A stretch of 64,000 nucleotides of DNA from Taklimakanibacter albus (GTDB taxonomy: Bacteria; Pseudomonadota; Alphaproteobacteria; Rhizobiales; Aestuariivirgaceae), in the NCBI RefSeq assembly GCF_016595235.1, contig NZ_JAENHL010000006.1, positions 806,001-870,000 of the forward strand. Direction: 5' to 3'. The notes below the pieces were generated by a model. The model ran no database searches. It was not told the origin of the DNA and saw only the letters and a program-made list of their open reading frames with translations. A program made the position numbers and the translations under genes. Positions 7,195 to 14,437 of this stretch are shown here, piece by piece; positions within the stretch are counted from its first letter, which is position 1; each line of letters opens with the position of its first letter.

Positions 7195-7491
7195 ATGGCA
7201 CCGAGGTGGCCGACTGGGGTCAACATCGCCCGTGACGAGGTAACGCTCGCTCAGGTGCAGCAGTTCAATTTGAACATGGTCTTGGAGTGCGTGGGCTGCG
7301 GACACAAGCGGTTGATGGACGTCCATCAGCTACTGAAGACGTGGGCGCCCGAAACCACGATGAAGCAAATTGCATGTGCGGCACGGTGCAAGCACCGGAG
7401 TTGCCGAGGCATCTATCGGGCTGAAGTTCTGTTCCGCACTGGCGACTACAAAGACGATTGGTGGCCCAGGACACCAATGCATAGGAGATAA
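7195..7491 (+). CDS. Small zinc-ribbon-like protein (98 aa)
   Basis: The cysteine pattern CVGCGHKR then CAARCKHRSC (C-x2-C plus C-x3-C-x4-C) with nearby His suggests a zinc-binding fold. The order is a short N-terminal segment, first Cys pair near residues 32-35, a helix (MDVHQLLKTWAPETT), then the second Cys cluster. Function is unknown. The stop codon overlaps the next start (TAATG), indicating coupling. Confidence 0.6.
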   Translation: MAPRWPTGVNIARDEVTLAQVQQFNLNMVLECVGCGHKRLMDVHQLLKTWAPETTMKQIACAARCKHRSCRGIYRAEVLFRTGDYKDDWWPRTPMHRR

Positions 7492-7763
7492 TGGTGGGAA
7501 ATGGAAAATGGACTCGCTGGGGTCGGGGAAGCTGCGAGGGCCACACGCTCGAAATCGGGCCGTTGATCAACTTTACGCTCGTGCGCGAGGGGGATGGAGA
7601 ATTACGAGTTTATGTCGCTTCCGCTCATACTCGAAGGCTAGACATTTATCCTTCGCTAGAACAATGCAAGGCGGCCATAGAGGAGAGGCTCGAACGGGAC
7701 ATGCGGAGCACGTTGGAATATTGGGCGATCTATCAGGCGAACAAGGCGAAGGGCAGAAAGTGA
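7491..7763 (+). CDS. Small hypothetical protein (90 aa)
   Basis: It begins inside the stop codon of the zinc-ribbon gene. The product begins MVGNGKWTRWGRGSC, has a beta-rich centre (LINFTLVREGDGELRVYVAS) and a helical C-terminus (IEERLERDMRSTLEYWAIY). No family is recognised. It is the last gene of the 6394-7763 run and faces a convergent gene. Confidence 0.6.
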   Translation: MVGNGKWTRWGRGSCEGHTLEIGPLINFTLVREGDGELRVYVASAHTRRLDIYPSLEQCKAAIEERLERDMRSTLEYWAIYQANKAKGRK

Positions 7764-7773
7764 GCGGCCATAT

Positions 7774-7974
7774 TTAGTTCAAATCCGGGTCCGTCTCATT
7801 GGGCGAAACGTATCCCATATGAATGCACCAATCTTGGAAGGCGTTGCGCAGAGCCACTGACCGACTTTCAAATTTCGTCTCTTCCAGCATGTAGCGGTCA
7901 AGAGCGGCTAGGAACCGGTTTGGGAGAAAGGTGACCACCCATTCGCCGGCACTATTATTGTCGTTGGCTGCCAT
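7774..7974 (-). CDS. Putative ribbon-helix-helix protein (66 aa)
   Basis: After a short polar start (MAANDNNSAGE) the sequence WVVTFLPNRFLAALDRYML, then SRSVALRNAFQDWC, fits the strand-helix-helix plan of CopG/Arc-type DNA-binding proteins. Such proteins are often antitoxins or small regulators, but no toxin gene is adjacent. Assignment rests on pattern only. Confidence 0.55.
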   Translation of the reverse strand: MAANDNNSAGEWVVTFLPNRFLAALDRYMLEETKFESRSVALRNAFQDWCIHMGYVSPNETDPDLN

Positions 7975-8025
7975 ATTCGATCCTCTCGGTATGGGTAGAT
8001 CGGCGCCGCTTCAAACAAAGTCGAA

Positions 8026-8466
8026 TCACCATTTTTCACTAGTGACCGTGCCTTCCAATTCTTTTCCCGCGTCAAACCAAGGCAATCTGCCTTCAATGCC
8101 GTAATGATAGTAGGGAGGAAGTTCCTTGCTAAGTGAAACACACCCCAAGTGGATGCCGACTTCATCCGAACCATCATATGCCAGGCATATCGGTGAGCCA
8201 CAGACGCCGCAAAAGGAACGGACCGCGACAGGAGAGGAACGATATTCGGTAGGATGTTCTTTGCCCCACAACACGGCGGTCTTCTTAACCCACCCCAATA
8301 CCGCCGCAGGTGAGCCTGTCGCGCGCTGACACATGGTGCAGTGACAATAATGCACACGCGGCTTTTCGTTTATGCGGAATTGAATCCGGCCACAAAGGCA
8401 TGCGGCGTCATATGAAGTTGGGGCGTGCACCCAATCTAAACCTAAATGCAGCTGCCGGAGTTCCAA
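8026..8466 (-). CDS. GFA/CENP-V domain zinc protein
   Basis: All seven family cysteines are present: C23 and C25 (CLCGRIQF), C41, C43 and C46 (CHCTMC), then C86 and C89 (FCGVCGSPI). These bind two zinc ions in glutathione-dependent formaldehyde-activating-type proteins. The length of 146 residues is normal for the family, although most members have no proven activity and the substrate cannot be inferred. It stands alone with divergent or distant neighbours. Confidence 0.85.
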   Translation of the reverse strand: MELRQLHLGLDWVHAPTSYDAACLCGRIQFRINEKPRVHYCHCTMCQRATGSPAAVLGWVKKTAVLWGKEHPTEYRSSPVAVRSFCGVCGSPICLAYDGSDEVGIHLGCVSLSKELPPYYHYGIEGRLPWFDAGKELEGTVTSEKW

Positions 8467-8545
8467 CCGATGACCTAAGGGCCAATAGAATTACTAAGTC
8501 GTCCGAGGTAAGTGGTTCAAGCCTTCTGGCTTTAAGTCAGTGGGT

Positions 8546-8591
8546 GCGGCTCGTCATTCATACATCGCCGTCCCATTGTCTGACGAGCCGC
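8546..8591. repeat. 11-bp perfect inverted repeat in an intergenic region
   Basis: GCGGCTCGTCA (8546-8556) and TGACGAGCCGC (8581-8591) are exact reverse complements separated by 24 bases. No U-tract follows on either strand. It lies between the GFA gene start and the end of the cysteine hydrolase gene. It may be a structured terminator, an operator or a recombination site. Confidence 0.5.
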
Positions 8592-8628
8592 TACAATTGT
8601 CTCCCGATTTGCCGACAAGCGATTAGGG

Positions 8629-9234
8629 TCATCCCCAGCTAGTCAGAAGCTCATTCACCCCAACCAGTTCTATCTGCTGATCGAAGCGAGGGAGTATCCC
8701 TTCAATCGCTGCCTGGTGGCCGACTTTATTGGGACTTGCCACAGCTTCTTCCACTACAACGACGCGGTAACCGACGTCGATAGCAGAGAAGATCGACGCC
8801 AGGACGCAAACATCAGCCTCCACTCCTGAGAAAATCAAAGTCCTGGGATGGCGCGCGAGAAGCTCTAAGCGGAATTGTTCGCTGGCAAAAATCGAGAATA
8901 CGTGCCGGTCGATTGTAATTGCCTCCGGGCTCAAGCGTGACAATTCAGATACGATTGCGAATAGACGGGGATCCAATCGCGTCATCTCGGGGCAGTGTGC
9001 ATACAGCCGTTGCCATTGGCCCGCGACCTCTCCGGGCTCTCGGGGGCACAGGAACCGAGTAAAAATCGTTTGGCGCGGCTTCGCGGCTGTTATTTCTCTA
9101 GCGGCGGGGAGGGCAATTGCCACCGCATCAGAGGCCCACGGGGTATCAGTAGCAAACAGCTTCTGCATATCCACGCAAACGTGGACAGCACTCGGTTCTA
9201 TCGGTCCAAACCTCAGGCCCCTTATATGTTCCAT
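8629..9234 (-). CDS. Isochorismatase-family cysteine hydrolase with Lys-to-Arg change
   Basis: A 201-residue cysteine hydrolase. D22 (CVDMQ) and nucleophile C143 (SGVEADVCVLAS) are in place, and the fold motifs TLIFSGVEADVCV and GYRVVVVEEAV are clear. The third triad member is normally Lys in a K-x3-S-x-F motif; here it is R110 (RHVFSIF). Activity is therefore doubtful or altered. Typical relatives hydrolyse nicotinamide or other amides. It has no evident operon partner. Confidence 0.8.
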   Translation of the reverse strand: MEHIRGLRFGPIEPSAVHVCVDMQKLFATDTPWASDAVAIALPAAREITAAKPRQTIFTRFLCPREPGEVAGQWQRLYAHCPEMTRLDPRLFAIVSELSRLSPEAITIDRHVFSIFASEQFRLELLARHPRTLIFSGVEADVCVLASIFSAIDVGYRVVVVEEAVASPNKVGHQAAIEGILPRFDQQIELVGVNELLTSWG

Positions 9235-9257
9235 TTCCTTGGATCCGGCGTCGGCCG

Positions 9258-9530
9258 TTAAGCTATCTCAGGACGTGGAGGAGGCTCAAATGTTGGAACG
9301 CCCGAAGTATGGTGCTCGTCTAGCTCCTGTTTCCATTTCGTAAGCGCCCCTGGCCGTCCCAGCACCCTGTCTGCCCACTCGGAAATACTTTCGGTGCTCT
9401 GTGGGGTTCCCGCTTCCTTGATCAGCTCAATGGCTGCTTCGCGAGCTACCCCTTGGCCCACCAGATAATTCTGGGCGTCCATATCTGTGTTTAAAGCGCA
9501 TTCTAGCGCCGCGGTGATTTCGCTTGTCAT
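9258..9530 (-). CDS. Hypothetical protein (90 aa)
   Basis: The start at 9530 (MTSEITAALECALNTD) follows AAGG; a longer frame from 9587 adds 19 acidic residues. The product is acidic with a Pro-rich tail (PTFEPPPRPEIA). No family is recognised. It is divergent from the DUF892 gene and shares its short upstream region. Confidence 0.5.
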   Translation of the reverse strand: MTSEITAALECALNTDMDAQNYLVGQGVAREAAIELIKEAGTPQSTESISEWADRVLGRPGALTKWKQELDEHHTSGVPTFEPPPRPEIA

Positions 9531-9658
9531 GCCACCTTGAACGGCGTGCTCGGGCTCAAGTTCCAGCTCGTCTCCGGCATCAATCATGCGTAAGGAACCA
9601 ATTGGCCGCAGTGAGATTAGTGCTCCGTAGTCCCCTCATCTTTTTAGGAGTACCCACC

Positions 9659-10159
9659 ATGGCATTGGATACACTCGGTGCATTGTTCGAAGACACGCTC
9701 CGCGACATGTATTATGCGGAAAAGAAGCTCACCAAAATTCTTCCCAAAATGGCCAAGAAGGCGACCAGTGAGGAACTGGCGGATGCCTTCACTTCTCATG
9801 CCGAAGAAACTGCCGAGCAGGCTGCTCGTATCGAGCAGGTCTTCAAGATGCTCGAGAAGACGCCTCGCGCCAAGAAATGCGAAGCCCTTGAAGGCCTTTC
9901 CGCTGAAGGCGACCACGTTATGGAAGAGGCGGACGATGACAGCGTGATGGACGCAGGTCTGATAGCTAGCGCTCAGGCCGTCGAGCACTATGAAATCGCT
10001 CGATATGGCACTCTCATCGCGTGGGCAAATGAACTGAACATGCCGGATGCTGCCACTCTGCTGACGGAAAGCCTTGAGGAAGAGAAGGCGGCTGACGAGA
10101 AGTTGAGTGGGTTGGCAGAAACTGCAAATCCCGCGGCGGCTCAAAAGGAAGCAGCCTGA
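9659..10159 (+). CDS. DUF892 ferritin-like protein (YciE/YciF family)
   Basis: The start at 9659 has TTAGGAG upstream. The 166-residue product is a four-helix ferritin-like protein: LEDTL-type first helix (FEDTLRDMYYAEKKLTKILP), SHAEET in helix two, AVEHYEIARYGTL in helix three and LTESLEEEKAADEKL in helix four. The E/H residues are placed to bind two metal ions. YciE/F relatives are general-stress proteins. A GGAAC (9594) lies upstream, but its partner (GATT) is a poor EcfG -10. A strong terminator follows at 10236. Confidence 0.93.
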   Translation: MALDTLGALFEDTLRDMYYAEKKLTKILPKMAKKATSEELADAFTSHAEETAEQAARIEQVFKMLEKTPRAKKCEALEGLSAEGDHVMEEADDDSVMDAGLIASAQAVEHYEIARYGTLIAWANELNMPDAATLLTESLEEEKAADEKLSGLAETANPAAAQKEAA

Positions 10160-10235
10160 AAAAGGCTCAACGAGGGAACTCAGCCTGCGGAACTTCGTTG
10201 ATTGGAGCCATGTAAAGTATCTCCCCTGAAAACTC

Positions 10236-10270
10236 GCTCGCCAATCTGAAAAGGTTGGCGAGCCTTTTTT
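10236..10270 (+). terminator. Rho-independent terminator after the DUF892 gene
   Basis: A perfect 9-bp stem (GCTCGCCAA at 10236-10244 with TTGGCGAGC at 10255-10263) and 10-base loop, followed by a run of six T (10265-10270). Confidence 0.9.
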
Positions 10271-10363
10271 GCGCGACCTTGCCGCTCTGCAGAGACAGAG
10301 GAACTAGGTGGTGGGTATTTCAATTATTGACCACCCAGTTCCGCCAGAGGAGCAATGCCCATC

Positions 10364-10861
10364 ATGTCTGCTCAACCCAAAACCTGTAGATCCAGCTGGT
10401 CAGATACGTTTGCCAGATTCGCCGGCAAGGTAGCGTGGGCGGCAGGGAGTCCCGTAACATTCGGCGTGGCATTGGTGGCTCTTGCTGCGTGGGCGGCTGC
10501 AGGGCCCTTCCTGGACTATTCGACCGGCTGGCAGCTTCTGGTGAACACGGGCACAACGATAACGACGTTCCTGATGGTTTTCGTTATTCAAAACAGTCAG
10601 AACCGTGATGGACTAGCGGCGCAGATCAAGCTCGATGAAATCATTCGCGCAGTATCTGGAGCGAAAAACTCCATGATTGATCTGGAGTGCCTGACAGATA
10701 AGGAACTGGCTGAGCTTCGGGTAAAGTTCGCCGCCATTGCGGTTGAAGCTCGTCAACATGAGGAAAAGGTGGAGAAGAGGGAGGACGAAGTAAATGGGAA
10801 CTCTCGGTTCAAGAATAATGGCAAAACGCCGAAGCATCCCCTGCATGGTTCGACTGCTTGA
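10364..10861 (+). CDS. Low-affinity iron permease family protein
   Basis: The start at 10364 is preceded by GAGGAG at 11 bases; an ATG at 10355 is too close to it. The N-terminal half has two membrane segments (SPVTFGVALVALAAWAAAGP and TGTTITTFLMVFVIQNSQNR), and N-x-D-x-A-x2-x-K-LDE-(I/L)I follows, as in the family. The C-terminal half is cytoplasmic and charged. Relatives are called low-affinity Fe/Cu permeases (PF04120), mainly by homology to a fungal protein. True transport function is unproven. Confidence 0.85.
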   Translation: MSAQPKTCRSSWSDTFARFAGKVAWAAGSPVTFGVALVALAAWAAAGPFLDYSTGWQLLVNTGTTITTFLMVFVIQNSQNRDGLAAQIKLDEIIRAVSGAKNSMIDLECLTDKELAELRVKFAAIAVEARQHEEKVEKREDEVNGNSRFKNNGKTPKHPLHGSTA

Positions 10862-10944
10862 CGGAGGTAGTCACCGGAGCGCCCTGCAAAGCTTGAGGCC
10901 CTGAGTGGAGCGACGACCGGACATCAAGGCGCACTTTTGGGTCT

Positions 10945-11127
10945 TCACTCCTTCCGCACCCCTTTATAGGGTGGCGCTTCTCGGTCCTTTTTCTGGGCCA
11001 TGAACTCTCCCGATCCTTTGTCACGTTTGGTCCAGTGCTCCTCCCCTTCGATCTTTGTTTTTAGCTGAGAGCGCTTTCGGACTGCACCCTTTCGGGCGTT
11101 GTCGCCAGGAGGTTTGTTCACTGCCAT
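10945..11127 (-). CDS. Small conserved basic protein (60 aa)
   Basis: An AAGGAG site sits before the ATG at 11127. The 60-residue product (MAVNKPPGDNARKGAVRKRS start; EEHWTKRDKGSGEF centre) is very basic and has no hydrophobic segment. I recognise it as a small conserved hypothetical of rhizobial genomes, often placed among stress genes. Function is unknown. A longer in-frame extension to 11526 lacks a ribosome-binding site. Confidence 0.75.
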   Translation of the reverse strand: MAVNKPPGDNARKGAVRKRSQLKTKIEGEEHWTKRDKGSGEFMAQKKDREAPPYKGVRKE

Positions 11128-11646
11128 TGAGAAACTCCTTCTATCGCAGGTATCGCAGGGAAGTTGCGAGAGCCACAGATAGTTCCATTCATTTTCGACT
11201 TCCGAGGGCGGGGCACATCCCGCGAGGCGGCGACGAAGCTTGAGGGCGCCAGCAGCGGGAAGTAAATCGTTGTCCCGGAACATTTTTGCAGCGCCGGAAT
11301 TATCCATTCGTTGCCAACCCCATTGGCAGCCCCAACTACTAAAACCCGCTTCGGCGGGTTTTTCTTTGATTTGTAACTTTCTATTTGCCCGCAAGAGGCG
11401 TTCGATATTCGCCGAGGCCATCGGCCAGATTTGGGCTGTTGTGCCCCCTTCGCACCACGACGGATGCGGTTCGCCGGCTAGGGACGGCAGATTTATAATG
11501 GCGGGCCGCATCCGCCCCATCATCATTGCAATTCATCGGGCGTCTCAGGCTCTCACGCGGCGCGGCCTTGCTCATATCCGTCTTCACCTCTTGACAGCGC
11601 TCTCGCACCGCGCAAGGAAAGTTCCCTCAACTGGAAACCGTCACCA
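11128..11646. other. Intergenic region without a supported gene
   Basis: About 520 bases. It holds a UUCG-loop terminator (11342-11363) but no upstream plus-strand gene that would need it. Frames crossing the region lack ribosome-binding sites and family-like sequence. It may be the remains of a lost gene. Confidence 0.5.
11342..11363 (+). terminator. UUCG-tetraloop terminator
   Basis: AAACCCGC and GCGGGTTT form an 8-bp stem around TTCG, followed by TT. The shape is that of a strong intrinsic terminator. It has no recognised gene upstream on this strand. Confidence 0.7.
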
Positions 11647-11862
11647 ATGCCACGCCTATTCTTCGATCCAGCGGGAATGCAGCAACTGAGCCACGTGTAC
11701 GACCGGGCGAAGAAGGCGCTGGAGCAACATGGGGCGTTGACGTCGGTTGATCTCGACTTGGTGGCTGCAAGGCTTCTTCGGGCGGCGGCGGATGGCATTC
11801 ACGACGAAGAAGCGCTGTTGAGGGCTGCTCTGGGCGGGAAGCTGGACCCTTCGGCGCGATAA
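11647..11862 (+). CDS. Small hypothetical protein (71 aa)
   Basis: Begins MPRLFFDPAGMQQLSHVYDR and is helical throughout, with LVAARLLRAAADGIHDEEAL near the end. The pattern resembles short conserved proteins seen in several rhizobial genomes, but I cannot name a family. No membrane segment. It is convergent with the next gene. Confidence 0.6.
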   Translation: MPRLFFDPAGMQQLSHVYDRAKKALEQHGALTSVDLDLVAARLLRAAADGIHDEEALLRAALGGKLDPSAR

Positions 11863-11879
11863 TCAGCACCAATGGCCGC

Positions 11880-12050
11880 TCACTTTTTACGGCGCTTTCG
11901 ATCGCGCCGCGCCTTCTGGTTCGCCTCGCAGATTCCAGCGTGGATTAGATAGAGCTCAGCGACCAGGCCGTCAGATGAGGCCGCAAATGCCTTTGCCCGT
12001 TTTACTATTTCGTCAGAATGGTTCGCTTTTTTCCTTAAGCGTTTCGGCAT
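11880..12050 (-). CDS. Small basic hypothetical protein (56 aa)
   Basis: The start at 12050 has GGGAG five bases upstream, better than the in-frame start at 12116. The product begins MPKRLRKKANHSDEIVKRAK and ends in RKARRDRKRRKK-like basic residues. It is helical. Upstream on its strand GGAAA-N17-CGTT resembles a degenerate EcfG promoter. No family is recognised. Confidence 0.55.
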   Translation of the reverse strand: MPKRLRKKANHSDEIVKRAKAFAASSDGLVAELYLIHAGICEANQKARRDRKRRKK

Positions 12051-12200
12051 GTACACTCCCCGCCCCGGCTTCTCCGCAACGCGGCGTGAGGGAAAAAGTT
12101 TCCGGAGGGAAGTCACAAAAGTGCCGTGGAACTTTCACTTGAACTCCTGGCCGGCAGTTGCCAGCATTCCCCGGTGGGTCTCTTTCGAATGGAGGTGTCA

Positions 12201-12363
12201 ATGTCAGCATCTTACCAGCCGACGGAAATCACCCTTCTTGCTTCGGTGCTGGAACTCGCGTCGGCCCAACAATCAGGAAATACTCGCGGCCCGGATCCTG
12301 CAGGAAGCAGAGAGGGGGGAACGCGACCCTGATCGCTTGCTTAGACGCGCCCTGCACATCTAG
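12201..12363 (+). pseudogene. Small gene broken by a frameshift
   Basis: A strong GGAGG precedes ATG 12201. The reading frame MSASYQPTEITLLASVLELA runs to about 12270. The adjacent frame continues as QEILAARILQEAERGERDPD and RLLRRALHI to the stop at 12363. Joined, the halves give a coherent helical protein of about 54 residues, like short conserved rhizobial proteins. The break is at CAACAATCAGG; a sequencing error is possible. Confidence 0.55.
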
Positions 12364-12621
12364 TTGGAACAATTCCCGGCGTGGATGAATTTGTAACTTG
12401 CGCAAAGCACGGCCCGTCAGGTCAGGGACGTTTAATCATCCTTGGTGCAAGCCTGGCGGGCCGGTATGAAGCTGATGCGCGGTTGGGGCCGTTAGGCGAC
12501 ACTCAAGGTACCTTTGCCGTCCTGCATCTGGCGGAAACTGACGCCAGCTTGCTCTTTCGGATGCGCGCAATGTGGGCACTCTCTGACTTCTTCCGTCCTT
12601 TCGATCAAGATACTCCACGCA
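12364..12621. other. Intergenic region, no supported gene
   Basis: A frame from 12381 to 12800 exists but starts at GTG without a ribosome-binding site and overlaps the DUF1236 gene in another frame. I see no RNA gene or repeat here. Confidence 0.4.
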
Positions 12622-12646
12622 GGAACAGTCGCATGGAGAAGACGTT
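12622..12646 (+). promoter_or_regulatory. EcfG (general stress sigma) promoter
   Basis: GGAAC (12622-12626), 16 bases, then CGTT (12643-12646): an exact match to the alphaproteobacterial EcfG consensus. It lies about 76 bases upstream of the DUF1236 gene, in the correct orientation. Confidence 0.75.
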
Positions 12647-12721
12647 AGGAAAGCCTATGGCCCGATACCTCGACGAGCCAGCTTATTTACTTTCGTCTCG
12701 AGGATCAGAAAGGACATGCTC

Positions 12722-13039
12722 ATGCGTACGATTCCAGCAATGCTCATTGCGTCCACTTTGCTCTTTGGCGCGCCGCTCGCCCTGGCGGACGACTTCGTAA
12801 TCGCCCCAGAAATCAGCCTGAAATTTCAGGATGAGGTGAAGGTGAAGAAGTATAAGTCCCACAAGTACGACGGCGATGTGAAGGTGGGCGTCGTGGTGCC
12901 GGGCGATGTGGAATACTACGACGTTCCCGATTCCATCGTCGTGGCTGAGCCCCGGTTCAAGAAGCATAAATATGTTTATCTCAACGACCACGTTTACATC
13001 GTGGACGGCGACCGTAGGGTCGTCGCCGTGGTTCGCTAG
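12722..13039 (+). CDS. Secreted DUF1236 protein
   Basis: The start at 12722 is eight bases after AAAGGA; ATG 12716 is too close. Residues 1-23 form a Sec signal peptide (MRTIPAMLIASTLLFGAPLALA). The mature part carries the DUF1236 core: VKVGVVVPGDVEYYDVPDS, then YVYLNDHVYIVDGDRRVVAV. This periplasmic family has no known activity and is frequent in rhizobial genomes, commonly under general-stress control. The exact EcfG promoter upstream supports that here. Confidence 0.85.
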   Translation: MRTIPAMLIASTLLFGAPLALADDFVIAPEISLKFQDEVKVKKYKSHKYDGDVKVGVVVPGDVEYYDVPDSIVVAEPRFKKHKYVYLNDHVYIVDGDRRVVAVVR

Positions 13040-13084
13040 CAATTCGTAGTACCTCGCGAGGCTTCTGTTCTCGCGATTTGTGGG

Positions 13085-13108
13085 AAGCCCTGAGCACGCT
13101 CGGGGCTT
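13085..13108 (+). terminator. Hairpin terminator after the DUF1236 gene
   Basis: AAGCCCTGAGC and GCTCGGGGCTT pair over 11 positions (one G-T), followed by TCTGCGTTT. The U-tract is weak. Confidence 0.55.
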
Positions 13109-13129
13109 TCTGCGTTTAAGGATCTAATC

Positions 13130-13154
13130 GGAACCTTCGTGAACGCTGTGGGTT
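13130..13154 (+). promoter_or_regulatory. Possible second EcfG-type promoter
   Basis: GGAAC (13130-13134), 16 bases, then GGTT (13151-13154), one mismatch from CGTT. Two hairpins lie between it and the gene at 13469, so it may drive a short RNA rather than that gene. Confidence 0.35.
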
Positions 13155-13192
13155 GATAGAATGCTTGCATTCAATGCCCTCCCTCAAAAACT

Positions 13193-13227
13193 AGGCTCGC
13201 TCGGTTCGTCCTGGCGAGCCTCTTTTC
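13193..13227 (+). terminator. Intrinsic terminator
   Basis: AGGCTCGC (13193-13200) and GCGAGCCT (13214-13221) form a perfect 8-bp stem followed by CTTTTCT. Confidence 0.7.
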
Positions 13228-13248
13228 TGAGGCGCAGTCGCAGATGCA

Positions 13249-13285
13249 AAAGCCCGGCCTCCTTCCGGGGGAGACCGAGCTTCGT
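13249..13285. terminator. Imperfect hairpin, possible bidirectional terminator
   Basis: AAGCCCGG and CCGAGCTT pair with one mismatch around a C/G-rich inner stem (CCTCCTTCCGGGGG). It is the third hairpin within 200 bases. The rest of 13290-13468 shows no gene. Confidence 0.45.
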
Positions 13286-13468
13286 TTGAGAGGCGAATGC
13301 CCCGCTTCGGTAACGAGGGCGATGTTTCCGAAAGCGATAAATTTTGCGCAGGTCCGCGCGAGTTGTCTAGTGAGAAAGTCTAACCCTGTGTTCCGACGGT
13401 CTTAGGATGCGTAGACTCGGTTTGTCCGGACGGGAGAAACTAGGAACGCTTACTGGAGTTAGGTGTCG

Positions 13469-13699
13469 ATGGGCAGAAAGGACCACCTCATGCGGCGCTT
13501 AAGCGAGGTACGAAGCCGAGCGGAACAAGCCCATTTAAGCATTGTTGTTCATGGCCATGAGGCTGATAAATTAAGGGCGGCCGGGCTGGATGCTTCAGAA
13601 AGCTATAGGCGTATGAAGGCCGCTGAGAACGCCGAGCAAAAACTTCTCAAGGAAATGACCTGGATACTTGATCAACTCGACAGCCTAGAGATCGGGTAG
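13469..13699 (+). CDS. Small coiled-coil hypothetical protein (76 aa)
   Basis: The ATG at 13469 follows TTAGG at five bases; a GTG at 13463 is the alternative. The product begins MGRKDHLMRRLSEVRSRAEQ and is a single long amphipathic helix with heptad-like Leu and Ala (ENAEQKLLKEMTWILDQLDS). No family is recognised. Confidence 0.6.
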   Translation: MGRKDHLMRRLSEVRSRAEQAHLSIVVHGHEADKLRAAGLDASESYRRMKAAENAEQKLLKEMTWILDQLDSLEIG

Positions 13700-13909
13700 G
13701 GGCCTGACTTTCGTCCCATCGTCTGGGCTCAAGCTCTGGACGTAAGAGGGCTGAGAGACGCCATACAGTCGGCCAACATGAACGTCGTGTGAGCCGTCTT
13801 CGTTCTCACCAACCTTGCCCATCGAATCATTCTGTCGTCTGTCGGCTGATAGGCGGTAACCGACCACAAATAGTGATGCGGCACGCTGCCTATCCTCGGC
13901 CGGTTGTCC

Positions 13910-13978
13910 TCGATGCGGTGCCCGCCATCGGGCGGCAATGGCTTCCGCCTCAGTGCAAAACCACCTCTCGCCCTTCGA
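13910..13978 (-). pseudogene. Orphan fragment of a nuclease C-terminal tail
   Basis: This minus-strand stretch encodes 23 residues containing GERWFCTEAEAIAA, 20 of 23 identical to the C-terminus of the nuclease at 14434-15129. It is in frame with, but separated by a TAA from, the gene at 14027-14437 and has no start of its own. It looks like a duplication remnant. The rest of 13700-14026 holds no supported gene. Confidence 0.6.
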
Positions 13979-14026
13979 TGTGTCTATTCTCGTGGAAGCT
14001 TGCCCATCGGAGTCTCTTCGAAACTG

Positions 14027-14437
14027 TTAGCCGGCCGGCTCGCATTGACTGACCACTATTCCAAAGCTTCCCGCATAAAGCGGCACAGCAACCGACAATA
14101 ACCCGAACTGAGGCTGATAGGTTGCGTAATACTGCTGGCCACGTGGGGTCTTCAAAACTGCTGTGCTAATGACAGGACTAATTTCGAACTCCCCCGCAAA
14201 CATCTGGCAGGAGTTGTCATCACAGATTTCAATACCCTGATGTAAGTCGAGTAACACACGTTGTACCAGATCTATGGTTTCACACTTTTCGAGTGCGCAG
14301 GCGTGTCGCTTCACTGACTTGCACACCAGTTTCTGAGCATGCGCTGAAACTGATATAGAGACAGCGAATATAGTCAGCCAGATAACTCGACTAAACACTA
14401 GGTATCTCCTCCCGCGAATGGGTTCTTGTTTCTTCAT
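14027..14437 (-). CDS. Secreted hypothetical protein (136 aa)
   Basis: An N-terminal signal peptide (RVIWLTIFAVSISVSAHA) ends near residue 34. The mature part has several cysteines (KLVCKSVKRHACALEKCE; EICDDNSCQMF), suggesting disulfides in the periplasm. No family is recognised. The start overlaps the nuclease stop by ATGA, so the two are translated together. The stop is followed in frame by the orphan nuclease-tail fragment, so the gene may once have been longer. Confidence 0.7.
   Translation of the reverse strand: MKKQEPIRGRRYLVFSRVIWLTIFAVSISVSAHAQKLVCKSVKRHACALEKCETIDLVQRVLLDLHQGIEICDDNSCQMFAGEFEISPVISTAVLKTPRGQQYYATYQPQFGLLSVAVPLYAGSFGIVVSQCEPAG

Noticed and set aside
9594-9618. Possible EcfG promoter before the DUF892 gene
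   Set aside because: GGAAC is present but the -10 position reads GATT, not CGTT. The match is too weak to annotate, though stress control of this family would be expected.
11240-11689. 149-codon frame
   Set aside because: It crosses a strong terminator and the start of the next gene and has no protein-like pattern.
12381-12800. 139-codon frame starting at GTG
   Set aside because: No ribosome-binding site; it overlaps the well-supported DUF1236 gene and its promoter in another frame.
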